A stretch of DNA of 64,000 nt from contig NZ_JAEMNV010000005.1 of NCBI RefSeq assembly GCF_016482825.1, positions 368,921 through 432,920 on the forward strand, written 5' to 3'. The DNA is from Antrihabitans stalagmiti (GTDB lineage: Bacteria; Actinomycetota; Actinomycetes; Mycobacteriales; Mycobacteriaceae). The notes beneath the pieces were generated by a model. It was given only the letters and a program-made list of their open reading frames with translations, was not told where the DNA came from and did no database searches. The position numbers and the translations under genes were made by a program. Below, piece after piece: positions 1-7,690 of this stretch. Every line of letters begins with the position of its first letter. The first letter of the stretch is position 1.

Positions 1-2
1 TC

Positions 3-338
3 CCATCGCACGTCGTCGTCGTCGCCGCCACCAATCACGCTGAGTTGCTAGACCGCGCGGTTTGGCGTCGGATGCAGATACGACTAGAGCTACCCCACCC
101 GACCCGGGCCGCCAAGATCGAGTTCTTAAGCGCTTGGGCTAGCCGCAACAACGTTGATCTCGGACTCAGTCCTCGCAGCATCGCTGACCGTCTTGGTATC
201 GTCAGCTTCGCCGAGCTGGAGGACTTCGTTCTCGACATTCAACGACGCTCCATCCTGTCGGGACCCGAACCTCATCCCACCGAAGTGACACAACTGGTAC
301 TGAAGCACTGGTCGACGCGCGCCAACCCCGACGGTTAG
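3..338 (+). CDS. ietA: AAA+ ATPase, C-terminal part (IetA-like), 5' end outside window
   Basis: The open frame enters from the left edge, so only about the last 111 residues are present. It begins with a sensor-1 strand (VVVVAATNH), followed by LLDRAVWRR, where the arginines sit at the usual arginine-finger position of AAA+ proteins. A small helical lid domain ends at 338. The stop codon abuts the ATG of a subtilase at 339, so the two are translationally coupled. An AAA+ ATPase followed directly by an S8 protease is the arrangement of the IetAS anti-phage system. The AAA+ class is clear; the IetA assignment rests mainly on the partner gene. Confidence 0.75.
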   Translation, partial: PSHVVVVAATNHAELLDRAVWRRMQIRLELPHPTRAAKIEFLSAWASRNNVDLGLSPRSIADRLGIVSFAELEDFVLDIQRRSILSGPEPHPTEVTQLVLKHWSTRANPDG

Positions 339-2867
339 ATGGCAAGCCGTGATGGTGCCGCCTCGACAGCACGACCGGTAATTCTTGGTGCCGTCAGCAC
401 AGCGCAGGCCACCACGTTGCCGCAAGGGCGCAACGGCGGCAAAGTCCGCTTTCCGTCCCTAGACGCGAGGCGCCAGCGCCTCGAAGATCGCTTCGTCGCG
501 GCGTCAGACGCCTTCCAGACCCAGATCCAGCTTGGCGAATCACTCCCGGCCGCAGACCCTCAGCTCGTGCTCGTTCTCGAGGCCAGAGACGAGCGCCTCG
601 ACCTGACCAGCGTGGCCAAGAAACTCAACATCGAGTTACTAACCGAGACAGAGTCCAGCGCCGCGGCCGACGACGAGTTCGAGATGATCAACACCAAAGC
701 AGCGCCCATCGTATCCAGCACCCTCCATGCCGTTTGCCTCAATCAGAAGGCAATGAGCGAGCTGCTCAGCCTTTGGCGAGCGTGGAAGGCCGACCAGAAA
801 CTCGGCCACGGCTACGCCAAGATGCGCGACCTGTTTCTGCATCTCAAAGACGTACGACCATGGGGACCACAAGACCGACTCAAGCTGATCAACTGGGACG
901 ACCACTTCGCCGGACAACTTCCCGGCAGCAAACGGTCCGTCGACATCGAGTTGTGGTTCCGTGGCTCGACAGCGACCCGTACTACGGCGGAGGCCCAAGT
1001 TACGGCTCTCGTCGGCCAGGCCGGGGGCGCCGTTATCAACCGTGTCATCAACGAAGACATCGGATATCACGGACTGAAGTGCGACCTTCCCATCGAGATT
1101 GTCGAGGTTCTGGCTCGGGGCAACCTCGACACCATTCAGCTAGTGAAATCCGCCAACGTCATGTACCTCCGCGTCACCGGCCAGGTGATAGCTCAGCCGG
1201 GCCCCGACACCGCCGAGGAAGTTAGCTCCACCGCAGCCATGCCGACCGGCGCGCCGGTTGTATGCCTTTTCGACGGACTCCCGGCCACTAATCATCCGCT
1301 CTTGCAAGACCGCGTCAATGTCTACGACCCCGACGACCTCACCGCCGGCTACAACGTCGACGAGCGCCGACACGGAACCTGGATGACGTCAGCAGTGGTT
1401 TGGGGCGACCGAAGCGAATCACCCGACATCGCCGCCGCCCGGCCGGTCATGGTTCGCCCCGTACTGGTGCCCTCGCCGGAGACCCTCCAGCGCATCGAAG
1501 AGCTGCCGATGCAGGACCTTGCCCCGGACTTGATGCGCAGGGCATTTCGCGACCTGTTCGAATCAGGGCCGACCGGCACCGCTCCCGCTGGTGCGGACAT
1601 TGCCATCATCAATCTCTCCGTCGGCGACCCCGCCACGCCCTTTGACAGCATCGTCTCTTCGTGGGCACGGATGATTGACTGGCTGAGTTACCAGTACGGG
1701 GTCCTGGTCGTCGTCTCGGCCGGGAACCACCTGAGCCTAAACCTCAGCCCGATGAACAGCACTGACTTCGTTGCCCTCCAGGGCGTAGACCGCCGAAACG
1801 CTATGCTCGATGCGCTCGATCGGCACCAAAACGATCGCCGCCTCATTGCACCGGCCGAGTCGATCAACGCCATCACCGTCGGCGCTACGCACGCTGACTC
1901 CTCCAGCATCGAACCCCTGGCCTATCAAGAAGACCCTGCCGATGGCCTATCGAGCGTCAGCCCCGTGACATCAATCGGCTCCGGCTACCGTCGCAGCATA
2001 AAGCCCGATCTCGCTGCACCTGGCGGTCGTGCCATGTTCGTGCCAGCCGCCCAGCCCAGCAGCGTCATAAACTTTGGCACGGCACCCGCCCGTGGCCCTG
2101 GTGTCAAAGTCGCATCCACAACGATCGGCCGCGAGACCTACACAGTGGGGACGAGCGTGGCGACTGCTCTCGTCACTCGCCGAGCGGCCGCGCTGTACGA
2201 CCTCGTCGAACAAGTTACTGACGGCGCCGCCATCACACGCCGCCAGCGCGCGGCCGCGATCAAAGCGCTCCTCGTCCACGGGACCGGTCCATTCCGAGAA
2301 CTCGCCGCGCCCAATACCCACATCCCTCTCGAGCGCATGGTCGGAAACGGACTCGTCGTCCGCAACCTCGCTGAAGGTTGCGGCACCAACGAGGCAGTGC
2401 TGCTCTTCCTGGGACAGCTAGGCGCGGGCGAAGAGCAGGAGCTGACCGTTCCGCTACCCGACGGCCTCAGCGTGCTGGAAACCAAGCGGATCGACGCTTC
2501 GCTGGCGTGGTTGTCCCCTATCAATTGGCGACATCGCCAATACCGGCGTGCTGCCCTTTCGTTCACCAAACCCGCCGGGGCGATACCCGCTCTCAAAACG
2601 CCCGTCGGCTTACCGATCGATACAGCCAAAGCCGGAGCTACCACCGTTCAGCACCTGTCGTGGGAAACCCGAAGCGCCTTCGGATCCGGCCGGGGATCGT
2701 CCATCACTGTCAAGGTCAAATGTCTCGAACAAGCTGGTGGCCTCGACGGATCGACCATCGACTACGCGGCCGTCGTCTCGCTATGGGTCGCGCCGTCTAT
2801 CGATGTCGATGTTTACACGCAGGTACGCGATCAGGTCCAGCCGCGCGTGGGAATCCGCCCTAACTGA
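339..2867 (+). CDS. ietS: S8 subtilisin-like serine protease (IetS-like)
   Basis: An 842-residue protein without a recognisable signal peptide, so probably cytoplasmic. The catalytic triad is readable: Asp312 in VCLFDGLP, His345 in RRHGTWM and Ser606 in VGTSVATA, with an oxyanion-hole Asn in VVVSAGNH. About 300 residues precede the protease core and about 200 follow it. This size suits large intracellular subtilases partnered with AAA+ ATPases better than secreted peptidases. It starts on the ATG immediately after the ATPase stop. In IetAS the ATPase and protease together give phage immunity; the trigger and substrate are not visible here. S8 family membership is very secure. The defence role is inferred from gene pairing. 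Confidence 0.85.
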   Translation: MASRDGAASTARPVILGAVSTAQATTLPQGRNGGKVRFPSLDARRQRLEDRFVAASDAFQTQIQLGESLPAADPQLVLVLEARDERLDLTSVAKKLNIELLTETESSAAADDEFEMINTKAAPIVSSTLHAVCLNQKAMSELLSLWRAWKADQKLGHGYAKMRDLFLHLKDVRPWGPQDRLKLINWDDHFAGQLPGSKRSVDIELWFRGSTATRTTAEAQVTALVGQAGGAVINRVINEDIGYHGLKCDLPIEIVEVLARGNLDTIQLVKSANVMYLRVTGQVIAQPGPDTAEEVSSTAAMPTGAPVVCLFDGLPATNHPLLQDRVNVYDPDDLTAGYNVDERRHGTWMTSAVVWGDRSESPDIAAARPVMVRPVLVPSPETLQRIEELPMQDLAPDLMRRAFRDLFESGPTGTAPAGADIAIINLSVGDPATPFDSIVSSWARMIDWLSYQYGVLVVVSAGNHLSLNLSPMNSTDFVALQGVDRRNAMLDALDRHQNDRRLIAPAESINAITVGATHADSSSIEPLAYQEDPADGLSSVSPVTSIGSGYRRSIKPDLAAPGGRAMFVPAAQPSSVINFGTAPARGPGVKVASTTIGRETYTVGTSVATALVTRRAAALYDLVEQVTDGAAITRRQRAAAIKALLVHGTGPFRELAAPNTHIPLERMVGNGLVVRNLAEGCGTNEAVLLFLGQLGAGEEQELTVPLPDGLSVLETKRIDASLAWLSPINWRHRQYRRAALSFTKPAGAIPALKTPVGLPIDTAKAGATTVQHLSWETRSAFGSGRGSSITVKVKCLEQAGGLDGSTIDYAAVVSLWVAPSIDVDVYTQVRDQVQPRVGIRPN

Positions 2868-3621
2868 CGGACCGACCAACCACACCTACCGGATCGGCTC
2901 CATACGGATAGGACCAGGCATCGGCGCGACGCCGCCGAGCGCCGCAAACCTCCCGGCAATCCGTCATCCAATACCCGACTTCGAGCGTTTGAACTGCATC
3001 GCGTTCGTCAGAATTTGCTGGCTCTAAACTGCAGGATGCAACTGCGGCTCGGCGACAGCGGTTCGCTGTACGCCGTTGTCACATCAGAAAGATTCCGAAG
3101 CCAATTCGATTAGCCGCAAGGGTTTCCGGGATCTCACCGCCCAGATTTCGCGGCTGCCCGTCCAAATACGCGCACTTGACGTCAACGATATCGAGAATGA
3201 CCAGCAACGGGTGATTACCGCGCACCTTTCATGCCGCGTTCGACAGGCAGAGGTCGACGTGCTGCGGGCACCCGACGATTGCATCCAGGTCACAATCAAC
3301 TATCAATAATAGTAGGAAGCCGACGGGCGAATCGGGCTGCAGGGGTCGCGTTCTATCGTCGCAGGCTCGTCCGATCTGCATGGAATATACACGTGCGCAA
3401 AGGCTTTGGGGTGCCTGATGCCGAGCCGCTGTGCGGGCACCACTCATCAAGTGCGCGGAGGACACTTGCAGCGACCGGTGCGCGATGCTTGCGTGACCGA
3501 TGAGGCCAGTGACACCAATGGTGCAGTAGTGCATAGTGGTGCGGCGTGGCGACTTGACCAAGTCGAAATTTGTCCAAGCTTCGCTGCACATTTATAGAAC
3601 TGACTCAGGAGGCTTTGGCAT
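2868..3621. other. Intergenic region and long leader of the first M23 gene
   Basis: About 750 bases without a convincing gene. A TTG-started frame at 3076-3309 (77 codons) has no ribosome site and resembles nothing I recognise. The region holds one BlaI-type dyad around 3298-3314 and a small perfect dyad GACTT-GACC-AAGTC at 3551-3564. The 308 bases between the BlaI dyad and the M23 start would be an unusually long leader if transcription begins near the dyad. Confidence 0.5.
3298..3314. promoter_or_regulatory. BlaI-type operator dyad, site 1
   Basis: Reads AACTA-TCAATAA-TAGTA: half-sites ACTA (3299-3302) and TAGT (3310-3313) with a 7-base spacer. It lies upstream of the M23 gene at 3622. It is one of seven copies of the same architecture in the first 21.4 kb. 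Confidence 0.6.
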
Positions 3622-4572
3622 ATGCGAGTTTCACCGATGCCGGGGCTGGCCCGTACTCGTAAGCGATGCACTGTCGGCGGTGCACTCGGCATCATGGTTT
3701 TGGGCGGTGTGCTGGCCGGTGCACCCGTCGTCTCTGCTGCGCCGAGTTACGCCCCACCGCTCGACCAACCAGCGGATTCGGATCCGTACCTTGTCCTGGC
3801 GATCGCGACGTTGGTGTCCGAGAGCCTTGTAACTGTTCAGGCCGACGGCTCGCTCGACGAGATCGCTGATGCCAGTTTGCAATTCACCGACTGTATGAGC
3901 GACGGGATCTATGAGCCGCCCGTGGGTGCAGCCACGCAGACCGCGAGCGGAGCGCTGTTCGAATGCGCAGCAGCGTTACAGGGTATCGATCCCATCGTGG
4001 GACGCAGACTGCTGGCGGCTCTGGACCTAGACCGCCTCGCTACTGTCCTTGACGCCGAGTCCATCCCCCACGACGGAGCCGTGCCACATTCACCCCTTTC
4101 GACGGCACCGTCGCCACCGGAATCCGACACCGGTACGACGCCCCAGCCATCGCCTCGAATCGACAAGGGATCTAGTTCGACGACGGTCCCACCAACCACC
4201 GGAACAGTTACTTCCCTCGTCGGTGACGGACGAGGACACGGCGGCATCGATATCGCGAACAAACTCGGAACTCCCATCGTCGCGGTCGCCGACGGGGAGG
4301 TGATCAGTGCTGGACCGGCGCAAGGTTACGGGCTGTGGGTGCGCATCCGCCACAATGACGGGACCGTCACTACGTACGGCCACAACCAGGGCAATCTCGT
4401 CTCGCTCGGGCAACGCGTGCGCACAGGGCAACAAATCGCCGTCGTGGGCAACCGCGGAGATTCATCGGGACCGCATTTGCACTTCGAGGTCGAATCCCCG
4501 TCGGGTCAGAAGGTCGACCCCACTGCGTGGCTTGCCTCCCGGGGTGCCGGAATCGCCGATCCCGACGAGTAG
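3622..4572 (+). CDS. Secreted M23 (LytM) peptidase-domain protein, copy 1
   Basis: 316 residues. An AGGAGG ribosome site sits about 10 bases before the ATG. An N-terminal signal peptide ends near VVSAAPSY. The next 120 residues contain two spaced cysteines (FTDCMSDG and LFECAAAL), likely a disulfide, then a Pro/Thr/Ser-rich linker. The C-terminal M23 domain shows the zinc ligands HGGID and HLHFE, so it may be an active endopeptidase acting on peptidoglycan cross-bridges. It closely resembles the protein at 52247-53248 in both domains and the one at 12381-13157 in the M23 domain. A BlaI-type dyad lies 308 bases upstream, suggesting coregulation with the copper/oxidase genes that follow. Confidence 0.88.
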   Translation: MRVSPMPGLARTRKRCTVGGALGIMVLGGVLAGAPVVSAAPSYAPPLDQPADSDPYLVLAIATLVSESLVTVQADGSLDEIADASLQFTDCMSDGIYEPPVGAATQTASGALFECAAALQGIDPIVGRRLLAALDLDRLATVLDAESIPHDGAVPHSPLSTAPSPPESDTGTTPQPSPRIDKGSSSTTVPPTTGTVTSLVGDGRGHGGIDIANKLGTPIVAVADGEVISAGPAQGYGLWVRIRHNDGTVTTYGHNQGNLVSLGQRVRTGQQIAVVGNRGDSSGPHLHFEVESPSGQKVDPTAWLASRGAGIADPDE

Positions 4573-4707
4573 CCGCGCGCGATCCCACCGATGATCGCCG
4601 TACCCGTGCCGCAAGCCCGCACATGGCGATAAGCGACCTCAGTCGGCAGCCCGTGCCGACTTCGGGAAGTACGGCGAGCCGAGACCTCCGGACCACCCGA
4701 GGGAAGG

Positions 4708-5217
4708 TCAGTCGTCGGGTGAGCGAAGTTCATCCTCTTTTGAACTCCCGAAAAAGGTGAGCGTCACCAGGGCGGTGGCGCCCACGACGATGAAGGTGTC
4801 GGCGAGGTTGAAGGTCGGCCACCAGCCGGTGTGCAAATAGTCGGTCACCACTCCATCGGGTAGCCGGTCGAGAAGGTTGGCGCTGGCGCCGCCCAGGATC
4901 GCGGCCAGCCCGAGCCGCCAGACGAGCCCGGCGCTGGGAGCAGTCCGCCAGCCGACGACGGCCACGGCGAAGGTGATGACGCCGGTGACGGTGAGCAGCA
5001 CCCAGGTGGGGGCGTCGGCGGCGATGGAGAACGCCGCACCCGGGTTGAACGCCAGCCGCAGGTCCACCGGCCCCGCCTCGATGGGCGCACCGGGCAGGGT
5101 GTTTGTGGCCCACGCTTTGATCGCCAAGTCGGTGGCCGCGAATGCTGCGGCGACCGCCAGCAGCCCGACCCGCCGGCCCAGGTGACGGTCGGCCCTCACC
5201 GGGTTCGCGTCGATCAT
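4708..5217 (-). CDS. lspA: Lipoprotein signal peptidase II
   Basis: 169 residues with four predicted membrane segments. The two catalytic aspartates are visible in NLLDRLPDG and FNLADTFI, the standard aspartyl-protease pair of LspA, which removes lipoprotein signal peptides after diacylglyceryl transfer. Its ATG overlaps the stop of the upstream metal ATPase by 4 bases (ATGA), so it is the third gene of an arsR-ATPase-lspA operon. A signal peptidase beside a soft-metal ATPase recalls the lead-resistance pbrA/pbrBC arrangement. It is probably an accessory copy rather than the housekeeping lspA, because it is tied into a metal operon. Confidence 0.93.
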   Translation of the reverse strand: MIDANPVRADRHLGRRVGLLAVAAAFAATDLAIKAWATNTLPGAPIEAGPVDLRLAFNPGAAFSIAADAPTWVLLTVTGVITFAVAVVGWRTAPSAGLVWRLGLAAILGGASANLLDRLPDGVVTDYLHTGWWPTFNLADTFIVVGATALVTLTFFGSSKEDELRSPDD

Positions 5218-7178
5218 TTCCCCGCCCCAACCGTGACCGAAGCCTGCCGCGGAGTTGTGTCCGGTACCGGGGCAAGAGCCTGCGCCTGTCCGGCGCGGAC
5301 ACCGTTGGCGATGACGACGATCTCGGCGAGCTCGTGCACCAGCACGACCGCGGCCAAACCGAGCACACCGAAGAGCGCCAATGGGATCAGCACGGTAATC
5401 AGCGCGAGGGACAGCCCCACGTTCTGCAACATGATCGACCGGGCGCGGCGAGCGTGATCGAGCGCCTGGGGCAGATGCCGCAGGTCTTCACCCATCAGAG
5501 CAACGTCGGCTGTTTCGATGGCGACGTCGGCGCCCATCGCGCCCATCGCGATACCGAGGTCCGCGGTCGCCAGCGCCGGCGCGTCGTTGACGCCGTCGCC
5601 GACCATGGCGGTGAACCGCTGCTTGCGCAGCTCGGCGACGATGCGGGACTTGTCTTCCGGGCGCATATCGGCATGGACGGTATCGATTCCGGCTTCGGCA
5701 GCCAATGCTTGGGCGGTGAGTTCGTTGTCGCCGGTGAGCATCGCGACCTGGCACCCGGAGGCGTGCAGGCGAGCGATCACCTCGGCGGCCTCCGGGCGTA
5801 GCTCGTCGCGCACGGCGACCGCGCCGATCACCCGGCCGTCGTCCTCGACCAGCACGGCGGTCGCCCCTGCTGCCTGCATCCGTTCGACGTCGGCGGACAG
5901 CGAGCCCGAAGCGAGCCATCCCGGACGGCCCAGCCGCACCGGGCGTCCGTCCATTCGACCGGTCAGCCCAGCACCGGTGACAGCTTCGACATCGGTGGCC
6001 GCACGCGGTTCGTCGACCGCGGCGAGGATGGCACGGGCGAGCGGGTGCTCGCTGCGCGCTTCCAGGGCTGCCGCGAGGGCGAGCACCTGGTCACGGTCGA
6101 CGCCGTCGACGGTGGCGACCTCGACGACGGCGGGCCTGTTCGCGGTCAGGGTGCCGGTCTTGTCCAGCGCGACGCCGCGAACCTTTCCGAGCGCTTCCAG
6201 TGCGGCACCGCCCTTCACGAGTACGCCCAGCTTGCTGGCCGCGCCGATCGCGGCGACGACGGTGACCGGCACCGCGATCGCCAGCGCACACGGCGACGCG
6301 GCCACCAGCACCACCAACGCGCGTTCGATCCAGGTCGCCGGGTCACCGAAGACGCTGCCCAGCAGGGCAATCGCCGCTGCAGTGATCATGATGCCCGGCA
6401 CCAGCGGCTTGGCGATCGTGTCGGCCAGCCGTTGCGCCTCGCCTTTGCGGGCTTGCTCGGCTTCCACGATCCGCACGATCCGCGCGAGGGAGTTGTCCTC
6501 GGCGGTGGCGGTGACCCGAACCTCGAGAACGCCGTTCCCGTTGATGGATCCGGCGAACACCTCGTCATCCGGTCCGGCCTCCACCGGCACGGATTCACCG
6601 GTGATGGCCGAAACATCGAGGGCGGTGCGGCCGTCGGAGATGATGCCGTCGGTGGCGAGGCGCTCACCGGGCTTGACCAGCATCCGGTCCCCGACTCGCA
6701 AGTCACCGGATGCCACCACGGTTTCGGTGTCGTCGCGCTGGACGGTGGCCTGCTCGGGGACCAAATTGAGCAGGGCACGCAGGCCGCGGCGGGTGCGGGC
6801 GACGGCGTATTCCTCGAGGCCTTCGCTGATGGAGAACAGAAACGCCAGCATCGCGGCCTCGCCGACCTCACCGAGGATGACCGCGCCGATCGCGGCGATC
6901 GTCATCAGCGTGCCGACACCGATCTTGCCTTTGGCCAAGCGTTTGAGCGTCGAAGGTACGAACGTGTAGCCACCCACGAGCAGGGCGGCGACCTCCAAAG
7001 TCACCTCCACCGGACGCGGGGCACCGAGCCAACCGGCGATCAGGGCGGCGAGCAGCAGGACGCCCGCGACGGCGGCCGCGCGTAGTTCGCTGACCTCCCA
7101 CAGCTTTTCAGGCTCATGCTCATCGGTCTCGCCATCGACGGCGGGTTCGTCGTGTCCGCATCCGCACGCGTCGCTCAC
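5214..7178 (-). CDS. P1B-4-type heavy-metal exporting ATPase
   Basis: 654 residues from a GTG that overlaps the stop of the regulator gene (GTGA). A longer in-frame extension to 7364 only antisenses the regulator and is discarded. A short Cys-rich head (ACGCGH) replaces a full HMA domain. The membrane core carries SPC instead of CPC at about residue 293, and the last helix contains HELAEIVV; both favour the P1B-4 subgroup (CoaT/CtpD/CtpJ-like). The phosphorylation motif DKTGTLT (about residue 337), TGES, the SEHPLA loop and GDGVNDAPAL are intact, so it should be active. Likely substrates are Zn, Cd, Pb, Co or Fe(II). The thiolate sensor encoded just upstream suggests Cd/Pb. Confidence 0.92.
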   Translation of the reverse strand: MSDACGCGHDEPAVDGETDEHEPEKLWEVSELRAAAVAGVLLLAALIAGWLGAPRPVEVTLEVAALLVGGYTFVPSTLKRLAKGKIGVGTLMTIAAIGAVILGEVGEAAMLAFLFSISEGLEEYAVARTRRGLRALLNLVPEQATVQRDDTETVVASGDLRVGDRMLVKPGERLATDGIISDGRTALDVSAITGESVPVEAGPDDEVFAGSINGNGVLEVRVTATAEDNSLARIVRIVEAEQARKGEAQRLADTIAKPLVPGIMITAAAIALLGSVFGDPATWIERALVVLVAASPCALAIAVPVTVVAAIGAASKLGVLVKGGAALEALGKVRGVALDKTGTLTANRPAVVEVATVDGVDRDQVLALAAALEARSEHPLARAILAAVDEPRAATDVEAVTGAGLTGRMDGRPVRLGRPGWLASGSLSADVERMQAAGATAVLVEDDGRVIGAVAVRDELRPEAAEVIARLHASGCQVAMLTGDNELTAQALAAEAGIDTVHADMRPEDKSRIVAELRKQRFTAMVGDGVNDAPALATADLGIAMGAMGADVAIETADVALMGEDLRHLPQALDHARRARSIMLQNVGLSLALITVLIPLALFGVLGLAAVVLVHELAEIVVIANGVRAGQAQALAPVPDTTPRQASVTVGAGK

Positions 7179-7567
7179 GCCCGCACCCCCTCGTTGGTGT
7201 CCGACGTGGCGATGGAGTCGGTGCCGTAGTTGGGGCACAACGCGACCGCGTTGCCAGTTGCCGCGAGGAGGGTTTCCGCCGAGGCGAGCAGGTCCATCAG
7301 CTCCGGCCGCGCCAGGCTGTAGAAGACCTGCCGACCCTGCGGACGGCCCTGCACCAGGCCGCAATCGCGCAGGCAGGCCACGTGCGCCGACACAGTGGAC
7401 TGTGCCAGCCCCAACTCACCCATCAGGTCAGCCACCCGTGCTTCGCCGCACGCGAGTCGGTGCACGATCGATAATCTTGTGCCGTCGGACAGGCTGTGGA
7501 ACAACGCCACTGCCGGATCCAGCCCGGCCGCGCCGGCCAGACACCCCTCACCATGATTCATCGTCAT
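7175..7567 (-). CDS. ArsR/SmtB-family metal sensor, CmtR-like
   Basis: 130 residues with a winged-helix domain (VADLMGELGLAQSTVSAH). The recognition helix continues into CLRDCGLV, two cysteines four residues apart, and a third cysteine occurs near the C terminus in ALCPNYG. This matches the Cys57/Cys61/Cys102 layout of mycobacterial CmtR, which releases DNA on Cd or Pb. It is the first gene of the sensor-ATPase-lspA operon and diverges from an MmpL gene. Perfect inverted repeats in the 124-base divergent region (7558-7577 and 7627-7643) are good operator candidates. The ArsR family is certain; the ligand is inferred from the cysteine pattern. Confidence 0.9.
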   Translation of the reverse strand: MTMNHGEGCLAGAAGLDPAVALFHSLSDGTRLSIVHRLACGEARVADLMGELGLAQSTVSAHVACLRDCGLVQGRPQGRQVFYSLARPELMDLLASAETLLAATGNAVALCPNYGTDSIATSDTNEGVRA

Positions 7568-7646
7568 CTAACGATGATAACCAGATTGACCGTTGATATC
7601 CATAGCCGGGCAGATTAATCTCAACTCAACGATTACATCGTTGACA
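7558..7646. promoter_or_regulatory. Divergent operator/promoter between arsR and mmpL
   Basis: Two perfect inverted repeats: TCATCGT-CATCTA-ACGATGA at 7558-7577, spanning the arsR start codon, and CAACGAT-TAC-ATCGTTG at 7627-7643. A -35-like TTGACA (7641-7646) faces the MmpL gene and overlaps the second repeat. Binding of the ArsR protein could repress both directions. Confidence 0.6.
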
Positions 7647-7690
7647 CACGATCATAAGGTCGATTCGACGCATCTGGTGAGGAGAAATCC

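Noticed and set aside
3076-3309. 77-codon plus-strand frame before M23 copy 1
   Set aside because: TTG start, no ribosome site, no recognised family, and its stop lies in the BlaI-type dyad.
5518-6969. 483-codon plus-strand frame opposite the P1B-4 ATPase
   Set aside because: Low-complexity Ser/Ala/Arg product, antisense to a gene with all P-type motifs; it is a high-GC shadow.
7179-7364. 62-codon N-terminal extension of the P1B-4 ATPase
   Set aside because: Lies entirely inside the arsR gene; the GTG at 7178 overlaps the arsR stop and begins a Cys-rich head.
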